A DNA stretch of 64,000 nucleotides, from assembly GCA_900618795.1 (NCBI GenBank), contig UYJD01000014.1:245427-309426 (forward strand). The letters run 5' to 3'. This document shows, piece after piece, positions 22,201 through 34,067 of the stretch (positions within the stretch are counted from its first letter, which is position 1; each line of letters starts with the position of its first letter). Origin of the DNA: Cyanodermella asteris (taxonomy: Eukaryota > Ascomycota > Lecanoromycetes > Ostropales > Stictidaceae). The notes under the pieces were generated by a model, which did no database searches, was not told where the DNA came from, and saw only the letters and a list, made by a program, of their open reading frames with translations. A program made the position numbers and the translations under genes.

Positions 22201-25200
22201 CCAATGGGACAGGTGACAAATTGTCCACAGTGTGGTCATAATTGTCGAATTGCTACCTCAAAGCGCCTGTGACCGCATTTTCAGCATGGCATGAGCAAAC
22301 AGCCATATGCTTCAGCGAAGGCACTGCACCGACACTTCATGAGTGCTGACCATTGCGCGCTTACAAGAGCGAGTCTTGGAGGACGAGAGCCGAGCACAAC
22401 TACGATTCAATCACGAATCCAGAACAGCTTGGGCTGCGGTGGAGCGGCTATGACCGTGACCTTAGTTTCTGCGCTTGACAAGACTCCGACTTAGGATATC
22501 ATTCATGCTCGGGCATTGACGGGCTCTAACAAACTAAGCGCTTTGCTGTATGTGCCCCGACAACTGCCGCGGTGGCTCACACGGCGGGCTGCTCCCTGGA
22601 TTCAAGCTCCATGTCCAAGCTTTCAGGAACGGATGTTTATCTTGAGCTGAGTTTGAGCATAAGAAGACATGCGCACTGCGCCAGGCGGCTCGCTCGTGCG
22701 TCGAAAGTATGCGCACATCAGCACCCAACGTCCAGCTATAAGGCAAGCAGTGAAACGACCTTGTTGCAGGACTTGATTTCTACGCTCGTGCAACAGGTTT
22801 CCCGCGCGATGCCCTCCAGAACAACCACCGATCGTAGGGTTACCGAGAGCACCTAAACACGCCATTATTCAAGTAACTCGGCTGCTTGTGACGACGCCTC
22901 TTGCGCTGCTTGCTGCGTTGTCCATCTCTCTGTCTCACATCCACATGCTTCGGCTCAAGAGGCATGTGACTCGGCCCGTTGTTCTCGACCGCACTGAACC
23001 CCAAGAGCCGACATGTTACCGTTATTTGGACACGCTCTAGCCGACTACAGCACAAAATTGCCACTTTTGTCTCGACGAAAGAGGCGGCTTCCCTCAGGAT
23101 CCTCCCTGCTTACCAAAGTTCGGCTTTGCGGCGAGAAGATCAGCAGGCAATCCGCAAGCCGCAATCCTTTGAGTGGCCTGGCTAATGCAACGATGCAGCA
23201 ATGCTGGCTGCGGCTGATACCTGGCCCCCGATGCATGATAGGACAGAGCTATATGTTAGCTGCCAACTGACGGCCCAAAGTGCGAATTCGAGGTTGAAGC
23301 GGAAGTTGCGTGCCCTGCCACGCTAACGATCTCGTGCAACACCAACGACCCGGCCTCCCCTGTGCTGGCGTCATGAAATCGCCCAGCCGCAACAATATTT
23401 AAGAGTCCTGGTGCTGTGGCGCCTTGAAATGAGGACTAATTGTAACCGACAGACAATGCTCCGAAGCTTGCAGGATCAGACCCGCCATAGCGCCGGGAGA
23501 GGAGGCTTTCTCTGTGTCACCGTTGTCTCTCAGCACGATCCATCCAGGCTTAGTCGGGACGTATTGATCATTCGAGATGCAACGCTAACTCCTCGCCGGC
23601 TTGAGTGCCTGACTTGGTCTTGATTGTCAGGGGGGTTCATGATCACGCCTGGCATCAGCCTGGCACTAGTCTCGATCCAGCATGACCACAGCAATTTTGC
23701 AGCCTCCATGCCGGGTATGAGTACGTCCGGGAAAATGTGACAGACCCTGTCTACGACGTTCTCAAGTGGCGACATATTTACAACGTCGCGCCATATTTGT
23801 CCGGCTAAAAACCGCTACGTAGGCAGTGCTTCCGTTTTCTGAGACAATGCCTGCCACACACAGAGCAGGTTTTGGCCTCAATATCTATAGACCGACCTCG
23901 GAAATATGTGCGCGATCAATACTCGTTGCAATCGCTCGCTGGATCAGCAGATGCGTCGATGCATACAAGGGTGATGCCTAGGGTAAGTTTGGTAAGGCGC
24001 AAGGAGGACACACGGATGCAACCATAGCCTCCCTTGGAGTGATAAGCTCGATAAGGGCTTCCAAGTCAGAAACAGCACTACTGTGTAACTGCGGGGAAGC
24101 TAGCTGCATGTCCAGTCGTCTATGGACTATATAGCACACTGAGTACAGTTTGCCTTTGAAACTCGCAGGGGGCTTGCCTGCACGCCAATGGTAGCTAGGC
24201 GAGCGAACATGTGGATTTCAACGGTTTGTAGTTGAAGGCATGCTCGAAGCGTCAAACAGACAGGGCAACGGTGCTGAGAACCCCTGTCGATGTCCTGTTC
24301 TTCTTGATGTCAAGGCCTGAGCCATGTCCTGCTTGCTTGCTCGTCTCGTTTCCATTGGTTGCGTTGGCTGTCCGCTCCAGGTGTATGTGTATCTGGGTGG
24401 TGTGCCACACCTATGCTGCTCCAACACCACTTTCGCGACACCACCCTGCTCCTAGGCATGCGCAGGGAGGCTGTAGTCCCCAGCCGTGGTGCAGCCGATT
24501 GCTTTTGTACACGACGAGAACCTGGACCTTCCACGTACTGTACAGTACGTATTGCTTGAAGCGCCACCATCGTTTCTCGTCCCAGCGTTCTTTCTCACCG
24601 CCTCGATTGCTCAGGGGCATCGAGCCGCCGACCCTTTCTGACAAGCGATTTCTTACCTTCATTGCCTTTCGTCCCGCCGACGACAAGTAGTCTATCGTCT
24701 GGCGCATCATCGCATGTCTCAGAGGACCTTCAAGGCCTGCAGTTATCGTCCCGCGGCGGGTACATGTTTCAAAAGTCACCATCCACGTCGCCAAGGAGTG
24801 TATCGTCAGATGTGGCTGCTATGGTTGACGCTTCGGTAGCCTTGCTTCAAGTGCCGAAAGGAAAGTTTTGAAGGCCAAGTGACTGCCCTGCTGCAGAGCA
24901 GGTGATGAAGGAATGGTTTGATGTAATCATACAGCTAGGCTTTTGCTTGACTTTTCGGATCGTCTACCGGGAAAAGCTACGCGCCGATGATTGGCAATGA
25001 TAATACAGACCTGCTGGACAAACAGTGGTCGGTCGGCATGTGAGCTTGACGACTGCTACCCTGCGGAAGCTCTTCCGTCCAAAGCCCCCTGCCATCGATT
25101 TCACTCGCTCCTATTTTCTGGCACTTCTCAGGCACCTTGTCTCATTACGCTGTCCCCTAATTCTTCCTTTACGTATGTATACACGCCATCGATGCACATC

Positions 25201-25735
25201 AGAACAGTCCTGCCGCCTTTCCTGCCATTCCAGTACGACGCCGCGGCTTTGCCGTTGTTGTCATAGCGTCGGCCCATCGTGTTCTGTTACCGCTGCACGA
25301 GCCCGTCAAAGCACTCTGCCAAAGCACGTGTATCTCGATGTCTCCCCTCCGAGGACACGCTTTGCCGCTTTCGGCATAACCCACCTACGCTCTCGGCTGC
25401 TCTCCTCTCATCACATTGTGAATCTGACGCAGAATCTGGGACTATGCGGCACCATTGTCCAGCGTCTGTGCCCTAACAACAACGCATCAAACAGTACTGT
25501 CTTGCATTTGGGTATGGCCTCATCTGTATCCAATTCTGGAACCGTCAAGGCTTGCGTATTATCGCTCAGTCTTCATCGTCAGATGACTATCTAGTCTTTT
25601 CCTGCAGCCGCCACGGAGCTTTACCGCAAGGACTTCAAGCTACTGAAAGCCTATGGTCAGAGTCACCTGCGCCTACATACACCCGTGTCTCTTTCACACG
25701 ATGTCGTTATCATGAAAGTACTCTTCCAAGCCAAT
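19242..25735. promoter_or_regulatory. 6.5-kb non-coding region upstream of the WOPR gene
   Basis: Between the WOPR start codon and the TDP1 stop codon no frame resembles a protein. The longest (213 codons at 20535-21176 plus, 189 codons at 25025-25594 plus) are Cys/Arg/Ser-rich, as expected of chance frames. No transposon, long repeat or tRNA was recognised. The simplest reading is an extended promoter plus possible long 5' UTR or non-coding RNA of the WOPR regulator. Genes of this family in other fungi (Candida WOR1 is the best-known case) have unusually long upstream intergenic regions. Part of it may also be TDP1 3' sequence. The regulatory role is inferred. Confidence 0.5.
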
Positions 25736-28301
25736 TCAGCCGAAGCCGCCAAAATACCAGGGTTCTCTGCCCCCCATATCGTCTCCAGGCCATTTCACAG
25801 GCACCGGGATCGTGCCCGCAAAATCCCTTTCCAAGCCGTTATCCAAAGCCGAACCGTGTCCATTCTGCCCGGTCATGCCCGAACCTGAAAGTTGAGTTGA
25901 GGTATGTCGCTCACCGTTTCCAAGAAGACTGTTGTTTTCGCGGTCGCTGCCGCCTAAGTGGGATACGGGAATCAGCACTCCGCATTCCCAGTTGCGGCAT
26001 GTGAGCTTTATGAGCTTGCTGGTCTTGTTAAAGATTAGTTTACCCCACGCACTGTCAGAGCAGTTGGCAGATCCAACATAGGCCCATGCACTGGAAGATC
26101 CGATTTTCGGTTTCGCTTCGTAAGATGAAGAGAGTTCGCTAGGTTCGTTCTTTGGACGGACGAAGAGCATCTGCCAATTTAGCCTGTCAGCGCTATCGGT
26201 TCATGCAATGTTACTTTCCTAATGCCTTGGAACAACTGCCAAAAGCCTGGCAGAGTCTCTGCATAAATCCAAGCTTTCAAGTACGACGGGTTCAAAGGAG
26301 TCTCCAAGACGAGCAGGAAGAGGACCTAGCGGCCAGTGGCACCGTCTCCTTCCAGCTAAAGTATAGCACTGGAGACAAGACCTGTTTTGACACAAGCAAC
26401 TAAGCGCTAGACTTCAGTTCAGGTCGAGGTGGATCCACTGTTCTCGCATGTGAACACAACCTGCCGCTGGAACAGCATTGACCTGGCAGGGAGTCGACGA
26501 GATACCATCCGAAGTTATTGCACGCTTAGCAATACCTTTGTCGCTTATGGCTTTCATCTTGATGCACGAAAATGGGAAACCCACTGACCTTGTTATGCAT
26601 GAGCAAACCTTCTCTCTTTGACTTGCAATCTCTCACAATCGACTTTGGGAACTTTGCTCCCTCGTACCATTTTCTCTGGAGACATATAGTGCCTGCGGCG
26701 TTCTTGCCACCTATCGAGTTCACAACTGTCTCTTTTGAGGGAAAGAACAGTCTGAAATTCTCTTTGGCAGTTTTGATTAGTGCTGGCTGACCAGATAAGT
26801 CGGGCTCTGGCACCTTCTCCCGTGGCCCTTTCTTTCCCTTGCTCTTCAGATCTGCGTGTCGTAGATATTTCTCTGCATTCGTTCGCCAGTTGAACTCCGT
26901 TAAGCCATCGTCTCCGCAACAAGCCAAGTACAGAGTGCTCACGAAATCGTCACTCAGCGATCCCACCGAGCTCGCCACGAAGTCCACCTCCACCTTCTCA
27001 CCTTCCGCAGCTTGTAAGCCAAGCTCACGGACTGCCCGGCCCAGCCCCGTGTATCCGGTTTGACGCCAACTTGCGTTCTTGTCTTCTTCAGGAAGACCAG
27101 ATCCCGTGTGTTCCCCGCCGATGCTGTGCACGAAAGCCAGTCCCTCAGCTCCAGAAAAGTCAAACTCGTACAGACTGTCGACGACGGCGGCATCCAGCGT
27201 CATCGCCTCACAGAACCTCAGCAACTCACGTCCAAACATGCCGAGTTCCGCGGGACTCCGTGCTCTCCCACCATCCTGCCTCCTGGGAAGATCAATGATG
27301 AAACAGCTATTCTCCATAACGCCGGTCTCTCCCCAGTCATACGCTGTTAGATTCGCACTCGGGACCACAACCCTGAGCACGTCTCCGTACCCGAGCAACA
27401 TGAGTTTCGAGTGCATGCACGAGACATTGCCCGGCATGGGTGGAAAACAGAGCCGGATGGCAACCGCGTCGGCAACGTCTGCGCGCCAGGAGCGTTGTGT
27501 CGCTTCATCTTTCGCTTGCATGACTAGGATCAGCTTGGTCTTCCGTTGATTGATCTTGCTGAGAAGCCAGCGGATGTCCCATTGGAAGGCGGAGAGGACG
27601 GCGAGTTTGAGGTCGGGCGCTTGGAGGACTTCGGTGAAGGCGATTGTGTCGGCGGAGTCTGGGTGAGAGGTCGAGGCGGTAAGCTTCACAACACCGCGCG
27701 GGTAATGGGGGACGGCAGGAAATGCTGAGCGTTTGTTCGTTGAATCTTGCACGGCGGGGAACTGAGCTTCGGCTGGAGTGGCTCGTGAAGATCGAGTCGG
27801 TAGGGCGGACGATGTCGGAGCCGAGCTTTTTGCTTTCTTTGCCTCTCGGTGTGTAGGCGGTGGCGAGATGCTGGCAGCAATTGGTTCCTGTCCATCTGCT
27901 TTGCGCTTTCGTGCCAGACGTGCGAGACGCTCAGCTTCCATGGCTCTGCGGTCGATGCCACCGAAGGGGGCACCGTGAGTGGTGAGTGGCGTTGAGGACG
28001 GCTTCTCCTCCTCTTCATGAGCTGGGTTCGATGGAGGCCTTGAGTTTTCAGCATCAGGTAGGGCTGCATCATTTCTCGACCCTGGGTCGGTCTCTCCCAG
28101 TGATAGCGCGATTGCACGCTCCAAATCAGAGTCTTCGTCTTCAGGAGCTGTGAGGTCGATGGTGTTCCCCCGGCGGCTCACTTTAGATGCGGTGGGGGCT
28201 TGGGAATCCACATTGACCGCTCTGTCGTTGCTGGTGTTTTCTTCAAGGGAGAGGGCGATTGCTTGTCGTAGATCATCATCTTCGGAGTCGGAACGTGACA
28301 T
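25736..28301 (-). CDS. TDP1: Tyrosyl-DNA phosphodiesterase 1 with N-terminal UIM motifs
   Basis: Removes topoisomerase I peptides and other adducts from DNA 3' ends in the nucleus. Two exons, 28301-26589 and 26170-25736, give 715 aa. The start at 28301 (MSRSDSEDDDLRQAIALSLE) is preferred over an upstream in-frame ATG at 28574 because it opens directly on a ubiquitin-interacting-like motif. A second lies at about residues 48-62 (EDSDLERAIALSLG). The first HxK motif is CMHSK (His297, Lys299) with VVPSANLTAYDWGE after it. The second is MHNK (His569, Lys571), the last residues of exon 1. Exon 2 opens MLFVRPKNEP and supplies YVGSANCSDSAWGKL and the C-terminal PVKWPGDDMGGREPW. The 418-bp intron (GTCAGT...TTGGCAG) is several times longer than its neighbours. 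Confidence 0.9.
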
Positions 28302-29353
28302 GGTGAGATGGGTGGTAGCTTCGCGCACTCCTTCCTGTTCAGAGGCTGTAGTAGTGTCGATGAATACTTTGACTCTCAATGGCGTGAAAGTTTTCGGATG
28401 CTTGAGGCTCGCATTGATGTGGAAGCTGACAGCGGAAAGCAGCTGCAACTGCTTAAAATGGATCAATGGCAGGCAAGCCTTGCTTCGAAACGTGGCTGGA
28501 CGAACAAACGATTGGGGAACTGCGAGATCGTCTGCTATCCTATAGAACACTCCAAAAGCTTTCGCGTGAATCATGGATTTTGAGCCGAAACGCGTTTCCG
28601 GGGATTCATCTGCAGTCGCTTATTTTTCATTGCATTCGCCCAAACGCAGCATCTGCGAGTAAAGTAGGGTAGGACACAATTTAGTAATAGTCACAAGGCC
28701 TTAGAGACGAGTGAAGTCATTCGCATGCAGGAATCGATGACAGCTGTGATCGCTTCTGTGACGGGAACAAAGACTTCGAGATGTGTCCGACCTCGTGCTC
28801 AGGCAATGTACAGCTCAACGCGATGACCAACAACGGTAAACATCTCCGAGTTCCGCAGCTGACTTCACAGGATAGATAAAGACTTAAGCACGCATACTGC
28901 GTGCGGCATCAGAGGCTGCGGTACTCCGGACTGGACTTCCTTGACGACCTGTTACGCAATACTGAGACCTGAAAGATTTCTCACGTCGCTGAAAATAATG
29001 CCAGGATCGGCCACGTCAGGGTGATCCGTACACCAAATACAGGTAGTCCGGCGTGTCACATAATCATCAGCGCTTTTGATCGAACGTAAGGTTGTTCTCC
29101 GTCATCACTCATATTCATCTGATTGAGGAACTACACGAACTCGCGATAAGGGGTATCAACACGCAACCTTTTAACCGAGACTTTCCAGCACGAATAGTCA
29201 CTCTCTGGAGACTGCGGTCCCGTGATCTCAACAATGCTGTAAACCAGGTATTTCCCGCTAACCGAAATGCATGAAAATGCCGCCCATTGCCAATATAACC
29301 CTTAACGCCCTCCTTGGTCACTCTAGAGTAGCCGGACTGCACGTCCATTGCCG
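28302..29353. other. Intergenic between TDP1 and BUR1
   Basis: About 1.05 kb between two minus-strand genes, holding the TDP1 promoter and leader and the BUR1 3' region. The open frame continuing upstream of the TDP1 start to 28574 has no conserved features. No other gene was seen. Confidence 0.45.
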
Positions 29354-31144
29354 TTACCGGCGCGGATAAGCACCACGATCCCTGTTCCACTCATCTGGCG
29401 GGCGACGTCCGGGGCTTCTGCTGCGATTTCTCGGTACTCTTTCTCTATCCCGCTCCCTATCACGATCCCTACCGTCTCTTCGCTCATTTGCACCATCATA
29501 GTCAAGTCGACCCGATTCGTCTATCGGCCTGCGACCTGCTTTAGCGTGTCGAGGACCGTCGTCGGTTCCGTAGCTGGGGATGTATACATCACCAGGCGGT
29601 GCACCCGGCGGTCCTCTTCCCCTTGGCTCCCGGCCATGTGGTTGTCGACCCACGGGCAAGTTTGGACGATAGCCGTTTCCAGTACCCCAGGTAACACCAT
29701 CATTGCTAGGGGGCGGCTTTGCCGGAAGCGCGGTGTTTGGAAGTCCCGATGGGCCACCGCGGTGGTCACGATGGTCTCGATTGTCTCTCCGCGGCTCGCC
29801 TCTGTCGTCCCAACCTCGCCGCCGCTCAGGCCCACCCCCGTTAGGTGGACCCCGCGTCCCATGGTTGTAATATCCGCCATTTTGCGGCGGAGCGGGTCCT
29901 CTCCTTTGCCCGCCGTGTTGATTATAGCCCCATTCGCCTTGCGGGTGGCCCATACCGACGGTACCGCCTGCAGGTGCTGGAGGCAATGCGGCATCCTGCT
30001 TGCCCTTTCTCCGATCCAGCTCATGGCTCTCTTCAAAATGCGGGACTTGATCAGGTCGGACTGGAAGGGGCTGTACCCTGAAATATGGATGCTCAAGGGC
30101 GTCAACCGCCGTGATTCGTTTTCTCCAATCGAGCATCAAGAACTTTGACATCAAATCCAGAAACTCGGCTCGACCGCTGAATCGGCTGAAGACCTCATTG
30201 AGATTGCCCTTGCGATACTGGAATTCTTTGACGCCTTCGCAACCAGGCAGCGAGCTCCATCCCGGCATGTTCTCTTCGGTGGGTGACCCGACCAGATCGA
30301 AAATCATTTGCGCTTGTTTCAAATCGCTCGAGCCGGCAAGGATTGGCTTGTGCTTGAACATCTCGCCTAGAATGCAGCCGACACCCCACATGTCGATGGC
30401 AGTCGTGTATTTGCGCAGGGACAGAAGTAGCTCCGGAGGTCGATACCATCGTGTGACTACAAGATGTGTGTATTCGCGGGTCGCTTCTCCGCCGCCTCGG
30501 CCGGCGCGCGGCGGTTCCTCATCGTACTGGCGCGCCAAACCAAAATCTGCGATTTGTAATATGCCTTTGTCGCTGATGAGAAGGTTCGCCGCTTTCATGT
30601 CTCTGTGTAAGATCTTGGTGGCATGCAGGTATTCCACGCCTTTCAAAAGTTGCAGCATGTAGCACTTGATGACCGCTTCCGATATTGTGACCTTCGGATT
30701 TTCAAGAAGACCAGATAGATCGTGGTTCATGTATGGCATGACCATGTACATGACGCTCTTCACCTTTCCTGATCTCTGCATGTGCTCCACAACCATCTCT
30801 TTGAGCTGGAGAACATTGGGGTGCGAGAGTAGCTTCAGTAACCGGATCTCACGGAGAGCGGTGATCGGAAAGCCGTCCTTCTCATTGTGCATAAGAATCT
30901 TCTTGAGCGCGAAGAGAGAACCTTCTGACCTATGCTTTGCCCGGTACACCTCGCCAAAGGTGCCTTCGCCCAACTTGTCCATGATCTCGTACATTTTGAT
31001 GCTTGAGCAGCCCTGAAATCGAGGCTGTCCATCGGATCGTATCTCAAGGGTTTCTGTTCGGCTCTTTGTCGCCCCGGCGTACGGTATTGGCGTCTGCGCC
31101 GTGTGTGGACCACCATTCTGCGGCGTTCGCTGTGAGCTTGCCAT
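29354..31144 (-). CDS. BUR1: BUR1/CDK9-type cyclin-dependent kinase
   Basis: Single-exon 596-aa protein. The kinase domain spans roughly residues 50-360: glycine loop [21 protein letters not shown] with the ATP-binding Lys, the C-helix PITALRE characteristic of CDK9, catalytic loop [13 protein letters not shown] in IADFGLARQ, and T-loop [17 protein letters not shown] with its activating Thr. The stretch [20 protein letters not shown] is typical of the Bur1 branch rather than Ctk1. The C-terminal 230 residues are Arg/Gly/Asp/Pro-rich and disordered. With its cyclin Bur2 the kinase phosphorylates Spt5 and the polymerase II C-terminal domain to support elongation. The gene is divergent from the complex I subunit at 31987. 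Confidence 0.93.
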   Translation of the reverse strand: MASSQRTPQNGGPHTAQTPIPYAGATKSRTETLEIRSDGQPRFQGCSSIKMYEIMDKLGEGTFGEVYRAKHRSEGSLFALKKILMHNEKDGFPITALREIRLLKLLSHPNVLQLKEMVVEHMQRSGKVKSVMYMVMPYMNHDLSGLLENPKVTISEAVIKCYMLQLLKGVEYLHATKILHRDMKAANLLISDKGILQIADFGLARQYDEEPPRAGRGGGEATREYTHLVVTRWYRPPELLLSLRKYTTAIDMWGVGCILGEMFKHKPILAGSSDLKQAQMIFDLVGSPTEENMPGWSSLPGCEGVKEFQYRKGNLNEVFSRFSGRAEFLDLMSKFLMLDWRKRITAVDALEHPYFRVQPLPVRPDQVPHFEESHELDRRKGKQDAALPPAPAGGTVGMGHPQGEWGYNQHGGQRRGPAPPQNGGYYNHGTRGPPNGGGPERRRGWDDRGEPRRDNRDHRDHRGGPSGLPNTALPAKPPPSNDGVTWGTGNGYRPNLPVGRQPHGREPRGRGPPGAPPGDVYIPSYGTDDGPRHAKAGRRPIDESGRLDYDGANERRDGRDRDRERDRERVPRNRSRSPGRRPPDEWNRDRGAYPRR

Positions 31145-31986
31145 CTTCTGCTGACGAGGATGCCACTCAAGGCTGGCTTGGCCGGATCGAGCGCGTGAGT
31201 CCGCGACAGTTCATGCGGCTTTGGCTTCGCCGATTCGTTCAGAGCGGTGTGACGAGAGCCGAAGGTGAGCGTCCAAGAATCGCAGTGCCGTGTAGGTGTG
31301 ACAACGATATCAAGCTTGACTCTGTCGGCAGCATGGAAGTTGACGCTCTTGTAAAAGCAAGGTTATAGTGAGAGCAAGCATCGAGACGTTGTGTAAGCTG
31401 AAGAGCCAGGCGGAATGGTCGGCGAGATCGGGGACGATCGTAGATACCTATGGCGTCAGCGCAGGGCTGTCGAGGCCACGGCGATGTGAGATGGGATCAT
31501 GGAGCAGGAGTATGATCGCCTATGAGCGAGCCAGGGTCCACGGATCTGTATATGAGAGATTGTGTGGTGAAAGGATCTTGGGATGGATTCAAAAATGACG
31601 GCGTTTCGCCCGTCAACGCCAAGGCGAGACCACAGCGATCGAAACGCCTGTATGTCCACGAGCAATCTCGTATTCAAATTCCAAACAGTATGGAAAGGCC
31701 ACCTTGCTGCTTTGCGTATGGACTTGCGCAAATGATAGCTTTGCAATTGCGTTACGAGTAATGTTGAGAAGCGAACGTACACGTGCATAAGGTAGCAGTG
31801 TATTCGACAGCCCAGTAGGCTGCTGTTCCGGGCTTGGCGCGGCGGCGTGTCGATCCGACGGCTTCGCGATCGTCCTCAACTTCACCTCATCGGCTTTTCC
31901 ACCCCGTCGACGCTCCCATCCCTCACACAGCGTTCGATCGCGGCTTTTGAGCAACATCTGACTACCCACACCTTCGAGCGACCATC
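31145..31986. promoter_or_regulatory. Divergent intergenic region BUR1 / complex I subunit
   Basis: The 842 bp between the start codons of divergent genes contain both promoters. Short frames on both strands lack motifs. No defined regulatory site was recognised. Confidence 0.5.
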
Positions 31987-32259
31987 ATGGCTGGCCACGG
32001 TTCCAAGGCTGGCGCGCACCCTGTTCACCTCCACGCCGTGCGTCATTGCAGACTCCACCATTAGAGCTTTCTTTCTGATTCTTTGCAGGTGCCCCGAGTA
32101 TACCGATTCTTTGCTACAGGCCTTGGAGCTTCCATGTGGTTTTTCGTAAGGCTGGACAAATCAACAATGCATCGGCGGGTCTAACTTTGGCAGCTGTTCT
32201 ACAGAATGAGGCAAGACGGACCGGCACTTCTGGGCTGGAAGCACCCTTGGGACCATTGA
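31987..32259 (+). CDS. Small accessory subunit of mitochondrial complex I (NDUFB2/AGGG-like)
   Basis: Three tiny exons, 31987-32037, 32089-32145 and 32194-32259, encode 57 aa. The introns are 51 bp (GTGCGT...TTTGCAG) and 48 bp (GTAAGG, CTAAC branch, TTGGCAG), both phase 0. The peptide begins MAGHGSKAGAHPVHLHA, continues VPRVYRFFATGLGASMWFF as a single membrane span, and ends FYRMRQDGPALLGWKHPWDH. The PRxYRxF start, the MWF-containing helix and the L-G-x-x-P-W-D end resemble the B2 (AGGG) subunit of the membrane arm of NADH:ubiquinone oxidoreductase. The peptide is reconstructed only from spliced exons. The complex I assignment is likely; the exact subunit name is less certain. It converges on the methyltransferase with 168 bp between stops. 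Confidence 0.82.
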
Positions 32260-32427
32260 AAGGCGAACAAGGAAAGGGGGATCGATAACGACGCGGAAAG
32301 AGCATTGACACGGCGTCTCTGGATGGGATCACGCTTCGCGGGATCGACGAATAACCACACCAGCGGGGCCGCGCTAGCATTCGGCCGGCCACATTTCACT
32401 GTCTATAACAATCCCGACTGCGAGAAT

Positions 32428-33547
32428 CTATGGCTTCTCAAACAGATAGTGCGAGACGCCCCACGTATCGCCGCCCTCAAATGCGAACAGTTCTGCGCAA
32501 GCCATATAGAAGATCTGCCAGCGATAAAACCACTTCGCGGTCTCCGTCTTCCCGTAGGTCTCTTCCAAGTGCGGCCAGAGTTCCTTCTTACTCGAGTTCA
32601 TCTTTGCCAGCCAGTCCTACGGCTTGGTCAGTCTGCACCTTTGCATATCGTTCTGGGACGGAACCTACCTCGCAAGTCCTGGCATAGTGCTGTCCATTTA
32701 CCCACCACTGAGTCTCAAGTTTCAGATCTTGCTGAAAGTAATGCAACAGGTCCGCACTCGGCATCGTGCCGCCGGTGAAGAAATGCGTCGTCATCCACCC
32801 GTCCTCAAAGTCGTAAGGAGAATCCTTGTGGGCGAAGATGTGGACGAAAGCCTTGCCTCCTTTCTTCAAAGCTCTCCCGACCTTCGCCAAGAGTTTCTCG
32901 TAATTCTTCATGTGCTCGAAAAGCTCGATGCTGACTACACGGTCATATTCCTCAGGCTTGAACTCGTAGTCGACCACATCGCCTGTGATGACCTCCAGGT
33001 TTCCGAGACCTCGCTCCGCGGCCTGCGCATCGATGTACAGCTTCTGTGTCCGACTATTGCTGAAAGCCATGATTTCCGAGCGAGGAAACCTTTCCGCAAA
33101 GTACAACGCCGCACTGCCCCATCCGCAGCCGAGATCTAAGATCCGCTGGCCATCCTGTAGCTGGGCGCGTTCCACGTATAACTCCAGCATGGCGACTTCC
33201 GCCTGGCTGAGAGTCTCGCGGCCGTTGGGGTACAGACAACACGAGTACTTCATTCGCGGGCCGAGCATGGCCTGCAGGACGCCGGTGCCGACCTCGTAGT
33301 GTTGCTCATTCGCCTTGGCCGTCTGAATAGCAATTGGACGGCTTCGGAGCAATGAAACGTACTTCATCTTTGTTTCCAAGGATTCGGTCACGGAGGTCGT
33401 GGATATCAGACGAATCCGCTCACGGAGCTGTGAGCGGATTCCAACTCGGATCACATAGCTGGGTAGGTAGCCGCCGTCGAGGATCCAATCTGCAACTGTT
33501 CAGTGCCAATGTTTTCATTATAGCCAAGAGAACTTACCATAATTCAT
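32428..33547 (-). CDS. Cyclopropane-fatty-acid-synthase-like SAM methyltransferase
   Basis: Three exons on the minus strand: 33547-33538 (10 nt), 33489-32669 and 32616-32428, giving 339 aa. The 10-nt first exon encodes MNY plus one base. Splicing gives [20 protein letters not shown], which matches the conserved start of this family, whereas the ATG inside exon 2 would lose it. The family core follows: [32 protein letters not shown]-binding motif [10 protein letters not shown], the acidic motif [10 protein letters not shown], and HYARTCE spliced to DWLAKM. The last exon ends [20 protein letters not shown] and LFEKP. Related proteins include bacterial cyclopropane synthases and plant coclaurine N-methyltransferase-like enzymes, so the methyl acceptor cannot be named from sequence. 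Confidence 0.88.
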
Positions 33548-34067
33548 GCTAGGCTTTTTCGACTGAAAAATTGAAGCCCCGAAATCCTCGTGCACTCTTC
33601 AGGCACGGCCGGTGAGCTGTTGGGTATCGTGATGATGTAGTGGACTACTTCGGTATGCTTAGATAAGCAGTTTATAGTTTTCTGTGCACATTGTATCGAA
33701 TACCTTCAATCCTCTCAATCCTTCCTATGCCTTCCAGTATACCCTCAGCAAGTATTTGGGACCCGAGGGAGCGCTAGTATGCAGCACAAGCTAGGAAAAA
33801 TGTCCTTGCTACCTAAGCACGGAAATACCTGTTACGAATGGTATATGGCGCAATATTGGTCCTCGAGATTCGCTTCTTCGGAGCTACTGGATGTGCGATG
33901 CTTCTGGTGAAGAATACTTGATAATGATTCAGTCGCTACGATGAGTGGTCATTTATACAGCCAGCCGCACCTGGGTGCAGATCTTCAGGCGCAATATAGC
34001 TGAAACCCCTGGTCAAAGGCGTAAGTAATTCAATACTAATTTCAAGATGTCAGAAAATGTACCGTTG
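33548..34067. other. Intergenic between methyltransferase and P5B ATPase
   Basis: About 520 bp between two minus-strand genes, AT-richer than the flanking coding sequence. It holds the methyltransferase promoter and the ATPase 3' UTR. Nothing else was recognised. Confidence 0.45.

Noticed and set aside
25025-25594. 189-codon frame upstream of the TDP1 3' end
   Set aside because: Low-complexity, Cys/Arg/Ser-rich, with no domain; another chance frame.
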